64,000 nt of DNA, from contig NZ_JAKNRW010000016.1 of NCBI RefSeq assembly GCF_023072615.1, forward strand, positions 1 to 64,000, written 5' to 3'. This document shows positions 15,987-25,240 of the stretch, piece by piece (the stretch's first letter is position 1; every line of letters starts with the position of its first letter). A model generated the notes under the pieces. The model did no database searches and had not been told where the DNA came from. It was given only the letters and a program-made list of their open reading frames with translations. Source of the stretch: Pseudomonas violetae (GTDB taxonomy: Bacteria > Pseudomonadota > Gammaproteobacteria > Pseudomonadales > Pseudomonadaceae). The position numbers and the translations under genes were made by a program.

Positions 15987-16949
15987 TCAGTTGCGTGGCA
16001 CTAGCCGCCCCGGAGTGCCGGGGGGCAGTTCGCCGCTTTGCAGCCAGGACAATGCAATGGGCCATAGTGTGGCTTGGTACGCGCTACGAAAAAAGGCGAA
16101 ATGTCCTACTTCTGTCTGGTCGATGTCTTCAGGCGCGATGCGCAAATGGGTTTTGCGGCTGTGGGTGAAGTAGCCGAGCAGGCGCTCTATGGCGGGAATT
16201 GTGCCATAGGGGTCGTCGCTGATGCTGATGGCCAGGATCTGCGCCTTTACTGCCGCAAAGGTTTTCACGTGAAGGTCTTGGCCGCTGGGGCGTTTTTCGT
16301 AACGGGCGGTGGACGTGCTCCAGTCACGAACGACGCCGGCAGGGGTGTCTTCCAGCCAGCCCAGGCGCTTGCCAGGAAAATAACCGCACAACAGGGTCAG
16401 CACTGGCATTACCAAGTGCCACTTGCCAAACATGCGCCAGCGATGGGCGGGCGCATAGTCGCGCCAGTAGGCGAATTGCGCGCCCACCGTCACCACGCGC
16501 CGAATAACCGGCCCCGACGCCCCCAGGCCCGCTGCACAGCCTCCAAAGCTATGAGCCACCACATCGATGGGTTGGCCGGGGAATTCGCGCTGGGCGCGCT
16601 TGAGCATCGCCTCGAAGTCCAGGGCGCCCCAGTCGGACCATGACGCCCTCAGGCCTTTCATCGAGGCCGGGCGCGATTCCCCGATGCCGCGGTAGTCGTA
16701 AGTGATGATGTCGAAGCCGTTGGCATGCAGATAGTCGGCAAACCGTGTGTAGTGGCGGCAGCGCACGGAAGTGGCGGCGTTGATGATCACAACCGGGCGC
16801 GCGCTGTTACGGGAGGCATGGCGCCAGGTGAAGCCGCCGAGGATGAAACCGTCTGCGGCGGGTTCCTTGAACGGTGCGCCAGGCGCGAGGGCGGGTAGCG
16901 GCAACTCGAATTGAATGGGTGCCAGTGACGGCCTGTTCTGCAGATTCAT
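15987..16949 (-). CDS. Alpha/beta hydrolase
   Basis: A predicted serine hydrolase of about 320 residues; substrate unknown. The nucleophile elbow is VVAHSFGGCA (G-x-S-x-G variant A-H-S-F-G), preceded by the beta-strand pair FDIITYDYRGIGES. A C-terminal VGHFAFF supplies a plausible catalytic His and the ISISDDPYGT segment the acid. RPVVIINAATSV (about residue 50) holds the oxyanion strand. No signal peptide is present. The start is uncertain: ATG at 16949 (MNLQNRPSL) and ATG at 16958 are both possible and neither has a good ribosome-binding site. A nuclease remnant lies immediately upstream and may have replaced its original promoter region. Confidence 0.75.
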   Translation of the reverse strand: MNLQNRPSLAPIQFELPLPALAPGAPFKEPAADGFILGGFTWRHASRNSARPVVIINAATSVRCRHYTRFADYLHANGFDIITYDYRGIGESRPASMKGLRASWSDWGALDFEAMLKRAQREFPGQPIDVVAHSFGGCAAGLGASGPVIRRVVTVGAQFAYWRDYAPAHRWRMFGKWHLVMPVLTLLCGYFPGKRLGWLEDTPAGVVRDWSTSTARYEKRPSGQDLHVKTFAAVKAQILAISISDDPYGTIPAIERLLGYFTHSRKTHLRIAPEDIDQTEVGHFAFFRSAYQATLWPIALSWLQSGELPPGTPGRLVPRN

Positions 16950-16984
16950 TGGCGTCATACCATTGCGCGTAGCTGCCAACGATA

Positions 16985-17400
16985 GTCTTCGGGCGGCGAT
17001 TGGACAATCCGAGGACTGGTCTGCATGTTCTGGATGTTGGTGGCGGCTTCCTGTTTCACGATGTGGCGGTCACGGCTCGCCAGCAGTCGTTCGCAGTAGA
17101 GAGTGTTGATCTGGCGCTCCAGGGCTCTGGATGACCAGTTTTGTATGGCTGATTCCTTCATGTGCCACTGCCGAGCCTGATCGCTGTCGATCCTCAGCAG
17201 TCTGCTGTAATGAGTCCAGCTCGATTCGGGGCGCAGTGCGTTCCAAATTGGGAAGGTCTGATAGAAATCCCGCATGTACCGCAGGTTTCGTACGTCGAAT
17301 CCTTTGCCAAGACTCCCGGTAGGAAGATTATCTGCGTGTCGGAATTTTCTGCGGCCTGTCGGTCTTTCATTCGGTTTTCCGTGCTGCTTGGGCGATCGGA
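16985..17400 (-). pseudogene. Remnant of a YhcG/DUF1016-type nuclease gene
   Basis: The reverse frame reads GKGFDVRNLRYMRDFYQTFP, then LRPESSWTHYSRLLRI, then NWSSRALERQINTLYCERLL and SRDR, the clear N-terminal domain of YhcG (DUF1016) proteins, which normally continue into a PDDEXK nuclease domain for about 340 residues in all. Here the reading breaks off after EAATNIQNM and none of the nuclease half is present. Upstream the frame runs into unrelated residues, so the gene lacks both its start and its catalytic domain. It is a decayed remnant of a mobile or defence-associated gene, lying directly before the hydrolase gene. Confidence 0.75.
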
Positions 17401-17620
17401 AAATAATTGCAGGGTCGGGAGAGGTTGCGATGCCGGGCACATCCGATTAATCAGCAGGAAAGCCCTGAGGGTTTTGCGAGAGCGTTCCCTCCATCCTGCT
17501 CGGTTCGCGAATACCGCATGTAGTCCAATTCGCAGTGAGCCCAAGGACTAATTGATCTAGAACTCGAGCATTGGCCAGGAAATCTAATTCGTACAACTTG
17601 TGGCGAAACTGGAGTTGTTT

Positions 17621-18064
17621 ATGAAATCCACATTTCTGCTTCCCTTCGCAGCGATCTCCCTGCTGATGTGCCCGCTCATGGCGCAATCCACCAGTACCGA
17701 GCCGGTGGACACCAAAGGCGTGCAGATCCAGCGCGAACAGCAAAACGGCATTGCGTACCTGTCCGGTGGCATCGGCGAGGATGAAGCGAAAGCCATTCAG
17801 CAGGCGACAGGTTACAACCTGCACATGACCTTTTCAGTGGGTGCGGAGGGTAAATACGTTCCCGACGTCGACCTGGTGATACAGAAGGCCGATGGGCAAA
17901 ACGTATTGACGCTGAATCAGGCGGGTCCGCTGGTTTACGTCCAGCTGCCGGCAGGAAAATACACCGTCATTGCCAGGCGAGGTGGTGAGGAGCGGCGCAA
18001 TACCACGGATGTCGGCAGTGCGGGTGCGCGCAATCTGGTGTTCAACTGGAGTGGCAGTGAATAG
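17621..18064 (+). CDS. Secreted protein of unknown function
   Basis: A 147-residue exported protein. The ATG at 17621 has GGAG before it and starts a signal peptide (MKSTFLLPFAAISLLMC, cut near LMA). The mature part (GIAYLSGGIGEDEAKAIQQ, then LHMTFSVGAEGKYVPDVDLV and VYVQLPAGKYTVIARRGGEE) looks like a small beta-sandwich of the carboxypeptidase-regulatory type, where LPAGKYTV is a common edge strand. I do not know a specific role. It is not in an operon with its neighbours: the remnant on its left is reversed and the lipoprotein gene on its right is convergent. Confidence 0.65.
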   Translation: MKSTFLLPFAAISLLMCPLMAQSTSTEPVDTKGVQIQREQQNGIAYLSGGIGEDEAKAIQQATGYNLHMTFSVGAEGKYVPDVDLVIQKADGQNVLTLNQAGPLVYVQLPAGKYTVIARRGGEERRNTTDVGSAGARNLVFNWSGSE

Positions 18065-18188
18065 CGATGTCAGTACGGCAAGACCGCAAACAGCGGGTTC
18101 AAGGCTGTTTGCGGCCGCAACGCACCAGGATTATTGGTTTGCCCTGGTGCGATGGATGGTTTGCTGAAGAAACACCTGGGGGGATGAC

Positions 18189-18626
18189 TTAGCGGATGCT
18201 ACGAATGTTACCCTTGTTGCCTTTAACGGTGACCGACACCTTTTTGAAGATAAAGTAGTTCTCTTCATTCACTTCATAGCGAGGAGCAACGATCAGGTCG
18301 GCGCCGGAAGATTTCACCGCCTTGTAGGCCGCAGCGGATTTGACCGCGCTGACCGGATCCAGGCCCAGGCCGCTCAGACCACCGCTCTCGCCGCCGTAGG
18401 CGACGCCGTCAGCGAACTGTGAGTCGCCGCCGAACTTCAGGAAGCCGAACAGAACGTTAACCGAGGACTGGCCGGAAATGGCGTCTCCAACGGCGATGTC
18501 GGCCTTCAGGTCAGCCTTGACGGTGCTGTCGATTGGCGAGGAAGGCTGGCTTTGGTTGTAGCTGACGCAGCCGGTGGCGGTAGCGATGAGGGTCGACAAG
18601 GCGATGAACTTCACGATCGTATTCAA
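18189..18626 (-). CDS. Lipoprotein of unknown function
   Basis: A 145-residue predicted lipoprotein. The signal peptide MNTIVKFIALSTLIATAT ends in a lipobox before Cys20 (TATGC). The mature part has a Gly/Ser-rich segment (FADGVAYGGESGGLSGLGL) and then YKAVKSSGADLIVAPRYEV and ENYFIFKKVSVTVKGN, a pattern I associate with small enterobacterial and Pseudomonas lipoproteins of uncharacterised function. TAAGGGAACC lies before the ATG. It is convergent with the secreted protein at 17621-18064. Confidence 0.65.
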   Translation of the reverse strand: MNTIVKFIALSTLIATATGCVSYNQSQPSSPIDSTVKADLKADIAVGDAISGQSSVNVLFGFLKFGGDSQFADGVAYGGESGGLSGLGLDPVSAVKSAAAYKAVKSSGADLIVAPRYEVNEENYFIFKKVSVTVKGNKGNIRSIR

Positions 18627-18818
18627 GAATGGTTCCCTTATTTTGAAACGTTAAATGCAGGCAGATTTGCTGCTGCAATAGTTTCGCTTTGTAAGGAGAG
18701 CCCAAACTATAAGACGCGTCTCTAAACCGCGTCTGAAAACGTGACTAGGAATGGAAGGAAAAGGGCTTGGTGCGTGTAGGATTTTTCATCATGACTGCGC
18801 CGGTCAAATCGCAGGCAT

Positions 18819-18851
18819 AAAAAAACCCTGAATCTTGCGATTCAGGGTTTT
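18819..18851 (-). terminator. Intrinsic terminator of tRNA-Phe
   Basis: AAAACCCTGAATC (18822-18834) pairs perfectly with GATTCAGGGTTTT (18839-18851) around TTGC. On the reverse strand the stem ends in a T-run. It lies 7 bases after the tRNA CCA. Confidence 0.9.
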
Positions 18852-18858
18852 CGGTATT

Positions 18859-18934
18859 TGGTGCCCAGAGACGGAATCGAACCGCCGACACGGGGATTTT
18901 CAATCCCCTGCTCTACCGACTGAGCTATCTGGGC
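18859..18934 (-). tRNA. tRNA-Phe(GAA)
   Basis: The reverse strand starts GCCCAGATAGCTCAGTCGG and ends GTCTCTGGGCACCA, 76 bases with encoded CCA. The anticodon arm GGGGATTGAAAATCCCC carries GAA. All four arms pair. Confidence 0.95.
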
Positions 18935-19037
18935 AACGGGGCGCATTAAACTGTTTTTTCAGGGGGTCGTCAAGCAAGTTTTCAAAAAAAATTTAATTAT
19001 TACCGTCGCTTACGATTCAACCCCCGGGAAATCGGGA

Positions 19038-19310
19038 TTATTCTGCCGGTGGAACGTAGCCGTCAGCCTTGGCGTATTCCTCGCCTGAGAAGTATTTGTC
19101 CATTTCGCCCTGAAGATATTTGCGATCTTCGGCGTTCATCATGTTCAGGCGTTTTTCGTTGATGAGCAGGGTCTGGTGTTTCTGCCAATCTGCCCAGGCC
19201 TTGGCCGAGACGTGGTCAAAAATGTCCTGGCCTTTGGCACCCGGGAACGGAGCGCGCTCCAGGGCAGGCAATTCTTCTTTGTACTTGCGGCACATGATAG
19301 TGCGGGTCAT
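19038..19310 (-). CDS. yggX: YggX, Fe(II)-trafficking/oxidative protection protein
   Basis: A 90-residue cytoplasmic protein of the YggX family, which protects iron-sulfur proteins and is linked to iron handling in Salmonella and E. coli. The single Cys is in the family position (MTRTIMCRKYKEELPAL), followed by PFPGAKG, AWADWQKHQTLLINEKRLN and YLQGEMDKYFSGE, all conserved. Length fits. Its start overlaps the stop of mutY by 4 bp, the same mutY-yggX order as in E. coli, so the iron-sulfur glycosylase and its protector are co-expressed. Confidence 0.95.
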   Translation of the reverse strand: MTRTIMCRKYKEELPALERAPFPGAKGQDIFDHVSAKAWADWQKHQTLLINEKRLNMMNAEDRKYLQGEMDKYFSGEEYAKADGYVPPAE

Positions 19311-20374
19311 GACGACTCTCCTGCGTTCAATACGGCGGCCGCGCGTTCGAGCAAGGTCTTTACCGGGGCGGCAAGGCCCAGGCGCGGCGGGGTGGCGAGG
19401 TTATACCAGAGCCAGTCGGCCTCGGCCACGTGATGGGCCGCCTCCTGGACCTGGACCAGCCACGGTTCGATGGTTAACTGGAAGTGACTGAAAGTGTGCA
19501 CCAGGTTCGGCAGGGCTTGCTGTTGACCGAGCTCCAGCGAGTGTTGAGTGGCCAGATGTTGCAGGTCGTCCAGGTCATCGAGCTCCGGAAGGCTCCACAA
19601 ACCGCCCCACAAGCCCGTTGAAGGACGACGGTAAAGCAAGACCGCGCCTTCGCCATTGGCCAGCATGGGCATCAGCGTGCGCTTCTGTGGCACGGCTTTG
19701 CGCGGCTTGGGGATCGGGTAACGGGTTTCCAGGCCGAGCATGTGGGCTTCACAGCCCTTTTTCAGGGGGCACAGCAGGCAACTCGGCTTGCTACGGGTAC
19801 AGAGCGTGGCGCCCAGGTCCATCATGGCCTGGGTGTAGGCGTTGACGCGGTCATGGGGCGTGAAGCGTTCTGCGTTGGCCCACAGCTGTTTGGCCACCTT
19901 CGGCTCGCCTGGATACCCCTCTTGAGCCGTAAAGCGCGCCAGGACGCGTTTGACGTTGCCATCAAGGATCGGCGCGCGCATGCCCATGCTCAGGCTGGCG
20001 ATGGCACCAGCGGTCGACAGGCCGATGCCTGGTAGCTCGACCAGCTTTTCAACGTCACGCGGGAATTCCCCTGCGTAGTCAGCCACGATGATCTTCGCGG
20101 TTTTCTGCAGATTGCGCGCCCGGGTGTAGTAGCCCAGGCCGGTCCACAGGTGCAGTACTTCGTCCTCCGGCGCGCCAGCCAGGGCTTCGACCGTTGGCAA
20201 CGCCGCCATGAAGCGGTCGAAGTAGTTCAGCACGGTGCTGACCTGAGTTTGCTGCAGCATGATCTCCGAGACCCACACCCGATACGGCGTGATGCCCTGC
20301 TGCCAAGGCAGATCGTGGCGACCGTGGCGATCGTACCAATCCAGTACTGCCGCCGAAAACTGCTCGGATCTCAT
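19307..20374 (-). CDS. mutY: A/G-specific adenine glycosylase MutY
   Basis: A 355-residue base-excision enzyme that removes adenine mispaired with 8-oxoguanine. The N-terminal domain has LPWQQGITPYRVWVSEIMLQ with the catalytic Glu, the helix-hairpin-helix LVELPGIGLSTAGAI, and ILDGNVKRV with the catalytic Asp. The iron-sulfur loop is CTRSKPSCLLCPLKKGC (C-x6-C-x2-C-x5-C). A NUDIX-like C-terminal domain (KRTLMPMLANGEGAVLLYRR...) for 8-oxoG recognition follows. It lies between the AsmA-like gene and yggX with 4-bp overlaps at both sides, so one operon. Confidence 0.95.
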   Translation of the reverse strand: MRSEQFSAAVLDWYDRHGRHDLPWQQGITPYRVWVSEIMLQQTQVSTVLNYFDRFMAALPTVEALAGAPEDEVLHLWTGLGYYTRARNLQKTAKIIVADYAGEFPRDVEKLVELPGIGLSTAGAIASLSMGMRAPILDGNVKRVLARFTAQEGYPGEPKVAKQLWANAERFTPHDRVNAYTQAMMDLGATLCTRSKPSCLLCPLKKGCEAHMLGLETRYPIPKPRKAVPQKRTLMPMLANGEGAVLLYRRPSTGLWGGLWSLPELDDLDDLQHLATQHSLELGQQQALPNLVHTFSHFQLTIEPWLVQVQEAAHHVAEADWLWYNLATPPRLGLAAPVKTLLERAAAVLNAGESS

Positions 20375-22590
20375 CGCTTGAACAGCCCCTTCAGTGCGTT
20401 TCTCAGTTCAGGACTGACTTTGTCGCCGAGTTTTTCGTCGATTTTTTCGCTGATCTTGTCGCCCGCGAGCCGGGTCGCGACCTGGCCCATGCGCTCGTTA
20501 TCGAGGCGGCAGGCTTTGGCGCCCAGTTCCAGAGGGCCACGGCAGCGCAAAGGCCACTCGATGCCGACGAACTTCTCACCGACCTGGCAGGCCGGGTCGG
20601 GCATGTCGCTCTTGTCGCCTTCGACGATGATGCCAATCCGGTAGTCCATGCCCAGCACTCGCAGGTCGACGTCGCCGTCGCCTTTAACGGTCATGCCGGG
20701 GATACGCACTATCAAGTCGGGGTTGCTGGCGACGCCGTTACGGAAGGTCAGGTTGCCCTTGAGCTCCTGGAAGGGCGTGTCCTTGCCCCGCGGCTCGCCG
20801 CTGAGGGTTTTGCGGTTAAGCGTGGCGATGCCTTTGCACAGCTGCTGTTCCAGGTTGGCATTGAGCAGCACACCGTTGTTGATCGCGAAACTGGCGGTGC
20901 CGTTGAGGCTGTCGATCAGGGCTTTTTGGCTGTTGCCGCTGCCGGTCAGGTTGCTGTTGAGGGTGACCAGGCCCTTGACGGGCGGATTTTTACCCTGGCT
21001 TTCAAGGATTTTTTCCACCGGCACTTTGCTAACCTGCGTCTGCATGTTCAGTGTCGGCACTTGCTGGCGCACGTCGAGGGTGCCTTTGGTTTCGAAGTTG
21101 CCTTCGTACAGCTCGCCGCGCAGGGTTTCCAGGGTCAGCAGGCCATTTTGGCCGGTAGCCTTGAACGCAGCGTTGTGGATTGGCAGCTTGTCGAGGGTGA
21201 GTAGGCCAAAGGTCAGGTCGGCGTCGACATCGAGTTTGCTCAGGCGCTCGACTGGCAGCAGACGATCGTTACTCCAGGCGGTCTTGGTCGGCGCATCCGG
21301 CAGTGGAGTGGTGCCGGCGCCGGCCATGGCATTGGCTTCGGTGCTGGCCACTTCGGCCTGGCGCACTTGAGTAGCGCTATTGGCCTCGGCAGATTTTGGT
21401 TTCAGGTAACGGTCGACGTTGAAGGTGTCAGCCTTGAGCACTGCCCGCAGCGATTGCTTGGCGAAGTCCTCGACGGCGATACGGCCGCTGAAGCTGCTGT
21501 CGTCGACTTTCAGGTTGATGTTGTCGAAGGACACGCTGGTGGGCGTACCAGTGACGCGACTGACAAGCTCGACTTTGCTCAGGCTGCCTTCGGCCATGGC
21601 CGGCAGCGTCTGGCCGATGCTGTCGACGAACTTTGCCAGGTCGAACTGGGCGATCGACAGCGCGCCGGTGACTTGAGGCGTCTTGTCGAGGTCGTTGACC
21701 TTCAGCTCACCGAGTGCACGTAATTGGTTGGCAGAGATCTTGATGCCGGTCCATTCGGCGACGTTCGCCGCTTTATCTAGTAGGAGCTGGCCCTGCGCGG
21801 CGAAGGTCATGGTCTTGCCTTGCAATGGTTCGCCGGCGACTTCGCCGGAGAGTTTCATGTCTTCGAACTTGTAGCGTTGCAGGGCGCGTTCGAAGCGAAG
21901 TTCGCCATTCAATTCGGTACGAACGCGCAGTACTGGCTGATTGGAGCCAAGGAATGCAGTGAGTTTGACCGGAATATTGGTCGAGTCATGCACTGCGCCG
22001 GTGCTGAGCTGGATGCTTTCGGCGCTGAACTGCTTGCCAGTCTTTTCGTCGCTGTATTCGACGCGGGCGTTATTGACGGTCAGGCTGTCGATGTCCAGGC
22101 GAATGGGCTGGGCAGGTTTTTCCGCCTTGGCCGTGGTTTCGCCGGCAGGTTCGCCGGGGGTGGCAGCTGACGTGGTCTGCGAGACGGGCACCTTGCCGAT
22201 GTCTTCCCAGTTGCCGTGGCCTTCCTTGTCGCGGTTCAGGCGCAGGTTCAGACCTTCGACCCGTACGTCGCTCATCTGTACTTCGCGGCGCAGCAGGGGC
22301 AGCACACGAACGGACAGGCCGAGCATTTGCAGGTCGGCAAAGGGTTCGGTGGGTTTGGCAAGGGTCGCGACACTGGCTTCGTGCAATTCCAGGCCTAGCC
22401 ACGGGAATAGGCTCCAGCCGATATCGCCATTGAGCGTCAGCTCGATGTGGGCCTTGTCGCGGGCGATCTGGCGAATCTCGTCTTTATAGTCATTGGGATC
22501 AAAGAGGTGGGTCAGGGCAAAACCCAGGGCCACAATGATCAGCAATAGCCCGAGAAGTACCAGACCCAGGATTTTGCCGAACGCTTTCAT
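20371..22590 (-). CDS. AsmA-family protein
   Basis: A protein of 739 residues anchored in the inner membrane by one N-terminal helix (about residues 7-29, LGLVLLGLLLIIVALGFALT) and otherwise periplasmic. AsmA/TamB-type proteins are thought to move phospholipids to the outer membrane. HLFDPNDYKDEI and LNGDIGWSLFPWLGLEL (first 80 residues) and the C-terminal repeat-beta domain (SLNGTASFAINNGVLLNANLE...) are typical of AsmA. A start at 22590 is supported by AAGGA seven bases before; the frame extends 8 codons more without support. The stop overlaps the mutY start. Confidence 0.85.
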   Translation of the reverse strand: MKAFGKILGLVLLGLLLIIVALGFALTHLFDPNDYKDEIRQIARDKAHIELTLNGDIGWSLFPWLGLELHEASVATLAKPTEPFADLQMLGLSVRVLPLLRREVQMSDVRVEGLNLRLNRDKEGHGNWEDIGKVPVSQTTSAATPGEPAGETTAKAEKPAQPIRLDIDSLTVNNARVEYSDEKTGKQFSAESIQLSTGAVHDSTNIPVKLTAFLGSNQPVLRVRTELNGELRFERALQRYKFEDMKLSGEVAGEPLQGKTMTFAAQGQLLLDKAANVAEWTGIKISANQLRALGELKVNDLDKTPQVTGALSIAQFDLAKFVDSIGQTLPAMAEGSLSKVELVSRVTGTPTSVSFDNINLKVDDSSFSGRIAVEDFAKQSLRAVLKADTFNVDRYLKPKSAEANSATQVRQAEVASTEANAMAGAGTTPLPDAPTKTAWSNDRLLPVERLSKLDVDADLTFGLLTLDKLPIHNAAFKATGQNGLLTLETLRGELYEGNFETKGTLDVRQQVPTLNMQTQVSKVPVEKILESQGKNPPVKGLVTLNSNLTGSGNSQKALIDSLNGTASFAINNGVLLNANLEQQLCKGIATLNRKTLSGEPRGKDTPFQELKGNLTFRNGVASNPDLIVRIPGMTVKGDGDVDLRVLGMDYRIGIIVEGDKSDMPDPACQVGEKFVGIEWPLRCRGPLELGAKACRLDNERMGQVATRLAGDKISEKIDEKLGDKVSPELRNALKGLFKR

Positions 22591-22668
22591 GGGCGAGTCC
22601 TTGTAGTTAGTCAAATTCGAAATTCAGCCGGGGAGTATAGCGCCCCGGGGACGGCGATCGGTCGGCGA

Positions 22669-23073
22669 TCACGTAGTCAGTTCATCCAGTGCCAGTTTCA
22701 GCTTGGCGGCGAGCGCTCGGGCTTCAAGATGGCCTGCCGGGGCTAGCAGGTGCAAGGTTGCTCCGGCGTTATTGGCCATTTTCCGCGCCTCGTCCACCAG
22801 GCGTTCGGCGACACCGCGTCGACGGGTAATTTTGCGCACGCACAATTGGGACAAGAGCCAGACGTTCTGGTGTCGTTGCAGGCGCGCCGCGCCCAGCAAT
22901 CGGTCATTGAAGCGTCCGGCGATCAGCGAACCATCACCCAGACAGGCTTCGATCAACTGCACTTGCGAGGCAAAGGGTGCGAAGAGCCACTGCGGCGCAT
23001 CTCGATAAATTTTCTGCAGGTCTTGCTGATCCTGATAGGTGGCTTCTTTCAGCGACTCGACAACGATCGGCAT
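22669..23073 (-). CDS. PanZ/PanM-like acetyl-CoA sensor, GNAT fold
   Basis: A 134-residue protein of the PanZ family, which in E. coli binds acetyl-CoA and controls aspartate decarboxylase (PanD) maturation and activity. DQQDLQKIYRDAP, AGRFNDRLLGAARL and VRKITRRRGVAERLVDEA (the acetyl-CoA pyrophosphate loop) line up with E. coli PanZ. The start is the ATG at 23073 with GGAG five bases upstream; the frame is open much further but without family resemblance. In Pseudomonas PanD is usually not of the PanZ-dependent type, so the partner is open. It lies alone between the AsmA-like gene and the MFS gene. Confidence 0.75.
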   Translation of the reverse strand: MPIVVESLKEATYQDQQDLQKIYRDAPQWLFAPFASQVQLIEACLGDGSLIAGRFNDRLLGAARLQRHQNVWLLSQLCVRKITRRRGVAERLVDEARKMANNAGATLHLLAPAGHLEARALAAKLKLALDELTT

Positions 23074-23296
23074 GGCGGCTCCATCGGGAAAAGGGATCAG
23101 ATGACTTGCGAAAGGTGATATCAGATTGATTTTTCTGTCACGCGCAAATGGTAACCTCTGTTGGTACGCCCGTCCTTGCGCGACTTGCTGCCGCATCAAA
23201 ATGGAGCTCCACCTGATAAGACAGTCATGCCTGCGCGCATTGAGGCTGGGGGTGAGGAGTGGCTGGTGAACAATACTAATAATTGGGGGATATACA

Positions 23297-24958
23297 ATGA
23301 CCACGAGCATCACGGCTGACGGCATTGCCGGCCAGCCTGCGTTCCTGTCCAAGGAACGCATTATCGCCAAGCCCGGTTTCAACCGCTGGCTGGTGCCGCC
23401 TGCCGCACTGGCGATCCACCTTTGTATCGGCATGGCCTACGGCTTTTCGGTGTTCTGGCTACCACTGTCCAAGTCGCTGGGTGTGACCGCGCCGGTGGCT
23501 TGCGCACCGGACATGAGCTTTATTTCGCAAATCTTCTCCTCCCAGTGCGACTGGCCGATCTCGATGCTCGGCTGGATCTACACCCTGTTCTTCATTTTCC
23601 TCGGTTGCTCGGCCGCGATCTGGGGTGGCTGGCTGGAACACGCCGGGCCGCGCAAGGCTGGCGTGGTGTCGGCACTGTGCTGGTGCGGTGGCTTGCTGAT
23701 ATCGGCGTTGGGGATTTATACCCACCAGATCTGGCTGATGTGGGTCGGTTCCGGAGTCATTGGCGGCATCGGCCTTGGCCTGGGCTACATTTCGCCGGTC
23801 TCGACCTTGATCAAATGGTTCCCGGACAAGCGCGGCATGGCTACCGGCATGGCGATCATGGGCTTTGGTGGTGGCGCGATGGTGGGTGCTCCGCTCGCTG
23901 CCGCGTTGATGAGTCATTTTGCCTCGTCGACCAGCGTCGGGGTGTGGCAGAGCTTCCTGGTGATGGCTGCGATCTATTTCGTGTTCATGATCGGCGGCGC
24001 ACTGTCCTACCGCGTGCCGCCAACGGGCTGGAAGCCTGAAGGCTGGACTGCACCGGCCAAGAAATCCGCGAATGCGATGATCACTCATCGTCACGTGCAC
24101 GTGAATGTGGCGTGGAAAACCCCGCAATTCCGCCTGGTATGGCTGGTTCTGTGCCTGAACGTGTCCGCAGGAATCGGCATTCTGGGCATGGCTTCGCCAT
24201 TGTTGCAGGAAGTGTTTGGCGGCAAATTGATCGGTGTCGATCTGCCTTTTGGCCAACTGGACGCCGGGCAACTGGCTTCAATCGCTGCAATTGCGGCCGG
24301 TTTTACCGGGTTGCTGAGTCTGTTCAACATTGGTGGCCGGTTCTTCTGGGCGTCGTTCTCGGATTACCTGGGGCGCAAGAACACCTATTTCGTGTTTTTT
24401 GCCCTTGGTTTCGCGCTGTACGCGCTGATCCCGAACCTGGGCCACCTGGGTAATATCGCGCTGTTCGTGGGGGCGTTTTGCATCATCCTGTCGATGTACG
24501 GCGGTGGTTTTGCGACTGTGCCGGCTTATCTGGCGGACCTGTTCGGCACCCAAATGGTGGGTGCGATCCATGGTCGCTTGCTGACCGCATGGGCGGCCGC
24601 GGGCGTGTTGGGGCCTGTACTGGTGAACTACCTGCGTGAGTATCAGCTGAGCATTGGGGTAGAGCGCGCGGCGGCGTACGACATCACCTTGTATATCCTG
24701 GCCGGTCTGCTGGTGCTGGGCTTCCTGTGCAATTTGCTGGTGCGCCCGGTAGCTGACAAGTACTTCATGAGCGACGCCCAACTGGCTGCCGAACAGGCGC
24801 TGGGTCACGACAAGGGCGCTGACAGCACTACCGTGCTGGAATGGAAAGCGGACCCAGGTACCAAGCCGCTGGCGATTGCCGCCTGGCTGGTTGTAGGCAT
24901 TCCGTTGGCGTGGGGTGTCTGGGTGACCCTGCAGAAAACGGTGGTGCTGTTTCACTAA
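23297..24958 (+). CDS. MFS transporter, OFA (oxalate/formate antiporter) family
   Basis: A 553-residue inner-membrane carrier with about twelve membrane helices. The first is IHLCIGMAYGFSVFWLPL, characteristic of the OFA family, and the loop WFPDKRGMATGMAIMGFGGGA is the MFS motif after helix 4. A long central loop (about residues 235-275) contains a His cluster (THRHVHVNVAW). Helices 11-12 end in a C-terminal extension of about 60 residues including another hydrophobic segment (IAAWLVVGIPLAWGVWV). GGGGGA lies before the ATG. The substrate is not evident; family members carry formate, oxalate or other small carboxylates. Confidence 0.85.
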   Translation: MTTSITADGIAGQPAFLSKERIIAKPGFNRWLVPPAALAIHLCIGMAYGFSVFWLPLSKSLGVTAPVACAPDMSFISQIFSSQCDWPISMLGWIYTLFFIFLGCSAAIWGGWLEHAGPRKAGVVSALCWCGGLLISALGIYTHQIWLMWVGSGVIGGIGLGLGYISPVSTLIKWFPDKRGMATGMAIMGFGGGAMVGAPLAAALMSHFASSTSVGVWQSFLVMAAIYFVFMIGGALSYRVPPTGWKPEGWTAPAKKSANAMITHRHVHVNVAWKTPQFRLVWLVLCLNVSAGIGILGMASPLLQEVFGGKLIGVDLPFGQLDAGQLASIAAIAAGFTGLLSLFNIGGRFFWASFSDYLGRKNTYFVFFALGFALYALIPNLGHLGNIALFVGAFCIILSMYGGGFATVPAYLADLFGTQMVGAIHGRLLTAWAAAGVLGPVLVNYLREYQLSIGVERAAAYDITLYILAGLLVLGFLCNLLVRPVADKYFMSDAQLAAEQALGHDKGADSTTVLEWKADPGTKPLAIAAWLVVGIPLAWGVWVTLQKTVVLFH

Positions 24959-24993
24959 GGGACAGGCCTGAATTTCAGGCCAACACCAAACCC

Positions 24994-25083
24994 TGTTGGA
25001 GCGGGCTTGCCCGCGATTGCGGCCTGACAGTCGGCAGAAATGTTGAATGTGCTGGCCCTATCGCGAGCAGGCTCACTCCCACA
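24994..25083. repeat. REP pair, inverted
   Basis: A 24-base REP with core GCGGGCTTGCCCGC lies at 24994-25017 and a diverged, inverted partner (ATCGCGAGCAGGCTCACTCC) at 25059-25083. They fill the gap between the MFS gene and the his operon and could end transcription from the left. Confidence 0.7.
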
Positions 25084-25174
25084 CTCGATTCGTGGGTGTC
25101 CAAAAATGGCTTGTATGGACATGTCTACCCGCCATACCGCTGAATTCACTCCGTCAGTGATATCACCTCTCATG

Positions 25175-25203
25175 TTTCTGTTTCCCGCCCGCGCCCCTAT
25201 AAT
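25175..25203 (+). promoter_or_regulatory. Probable sigma70 promoter of the his operon
   Basis: A perfect TATAAT at 25198-25203 lies 17 bases after a weak TTTCTG at 25175-25180, and transcription would start about 30 bases before hisB. Confidence 0.5.
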
Positions 25204-25240
25204 GGCTGCCTTTTTCGCCCAATGATTTGCGGAGCTGGTG

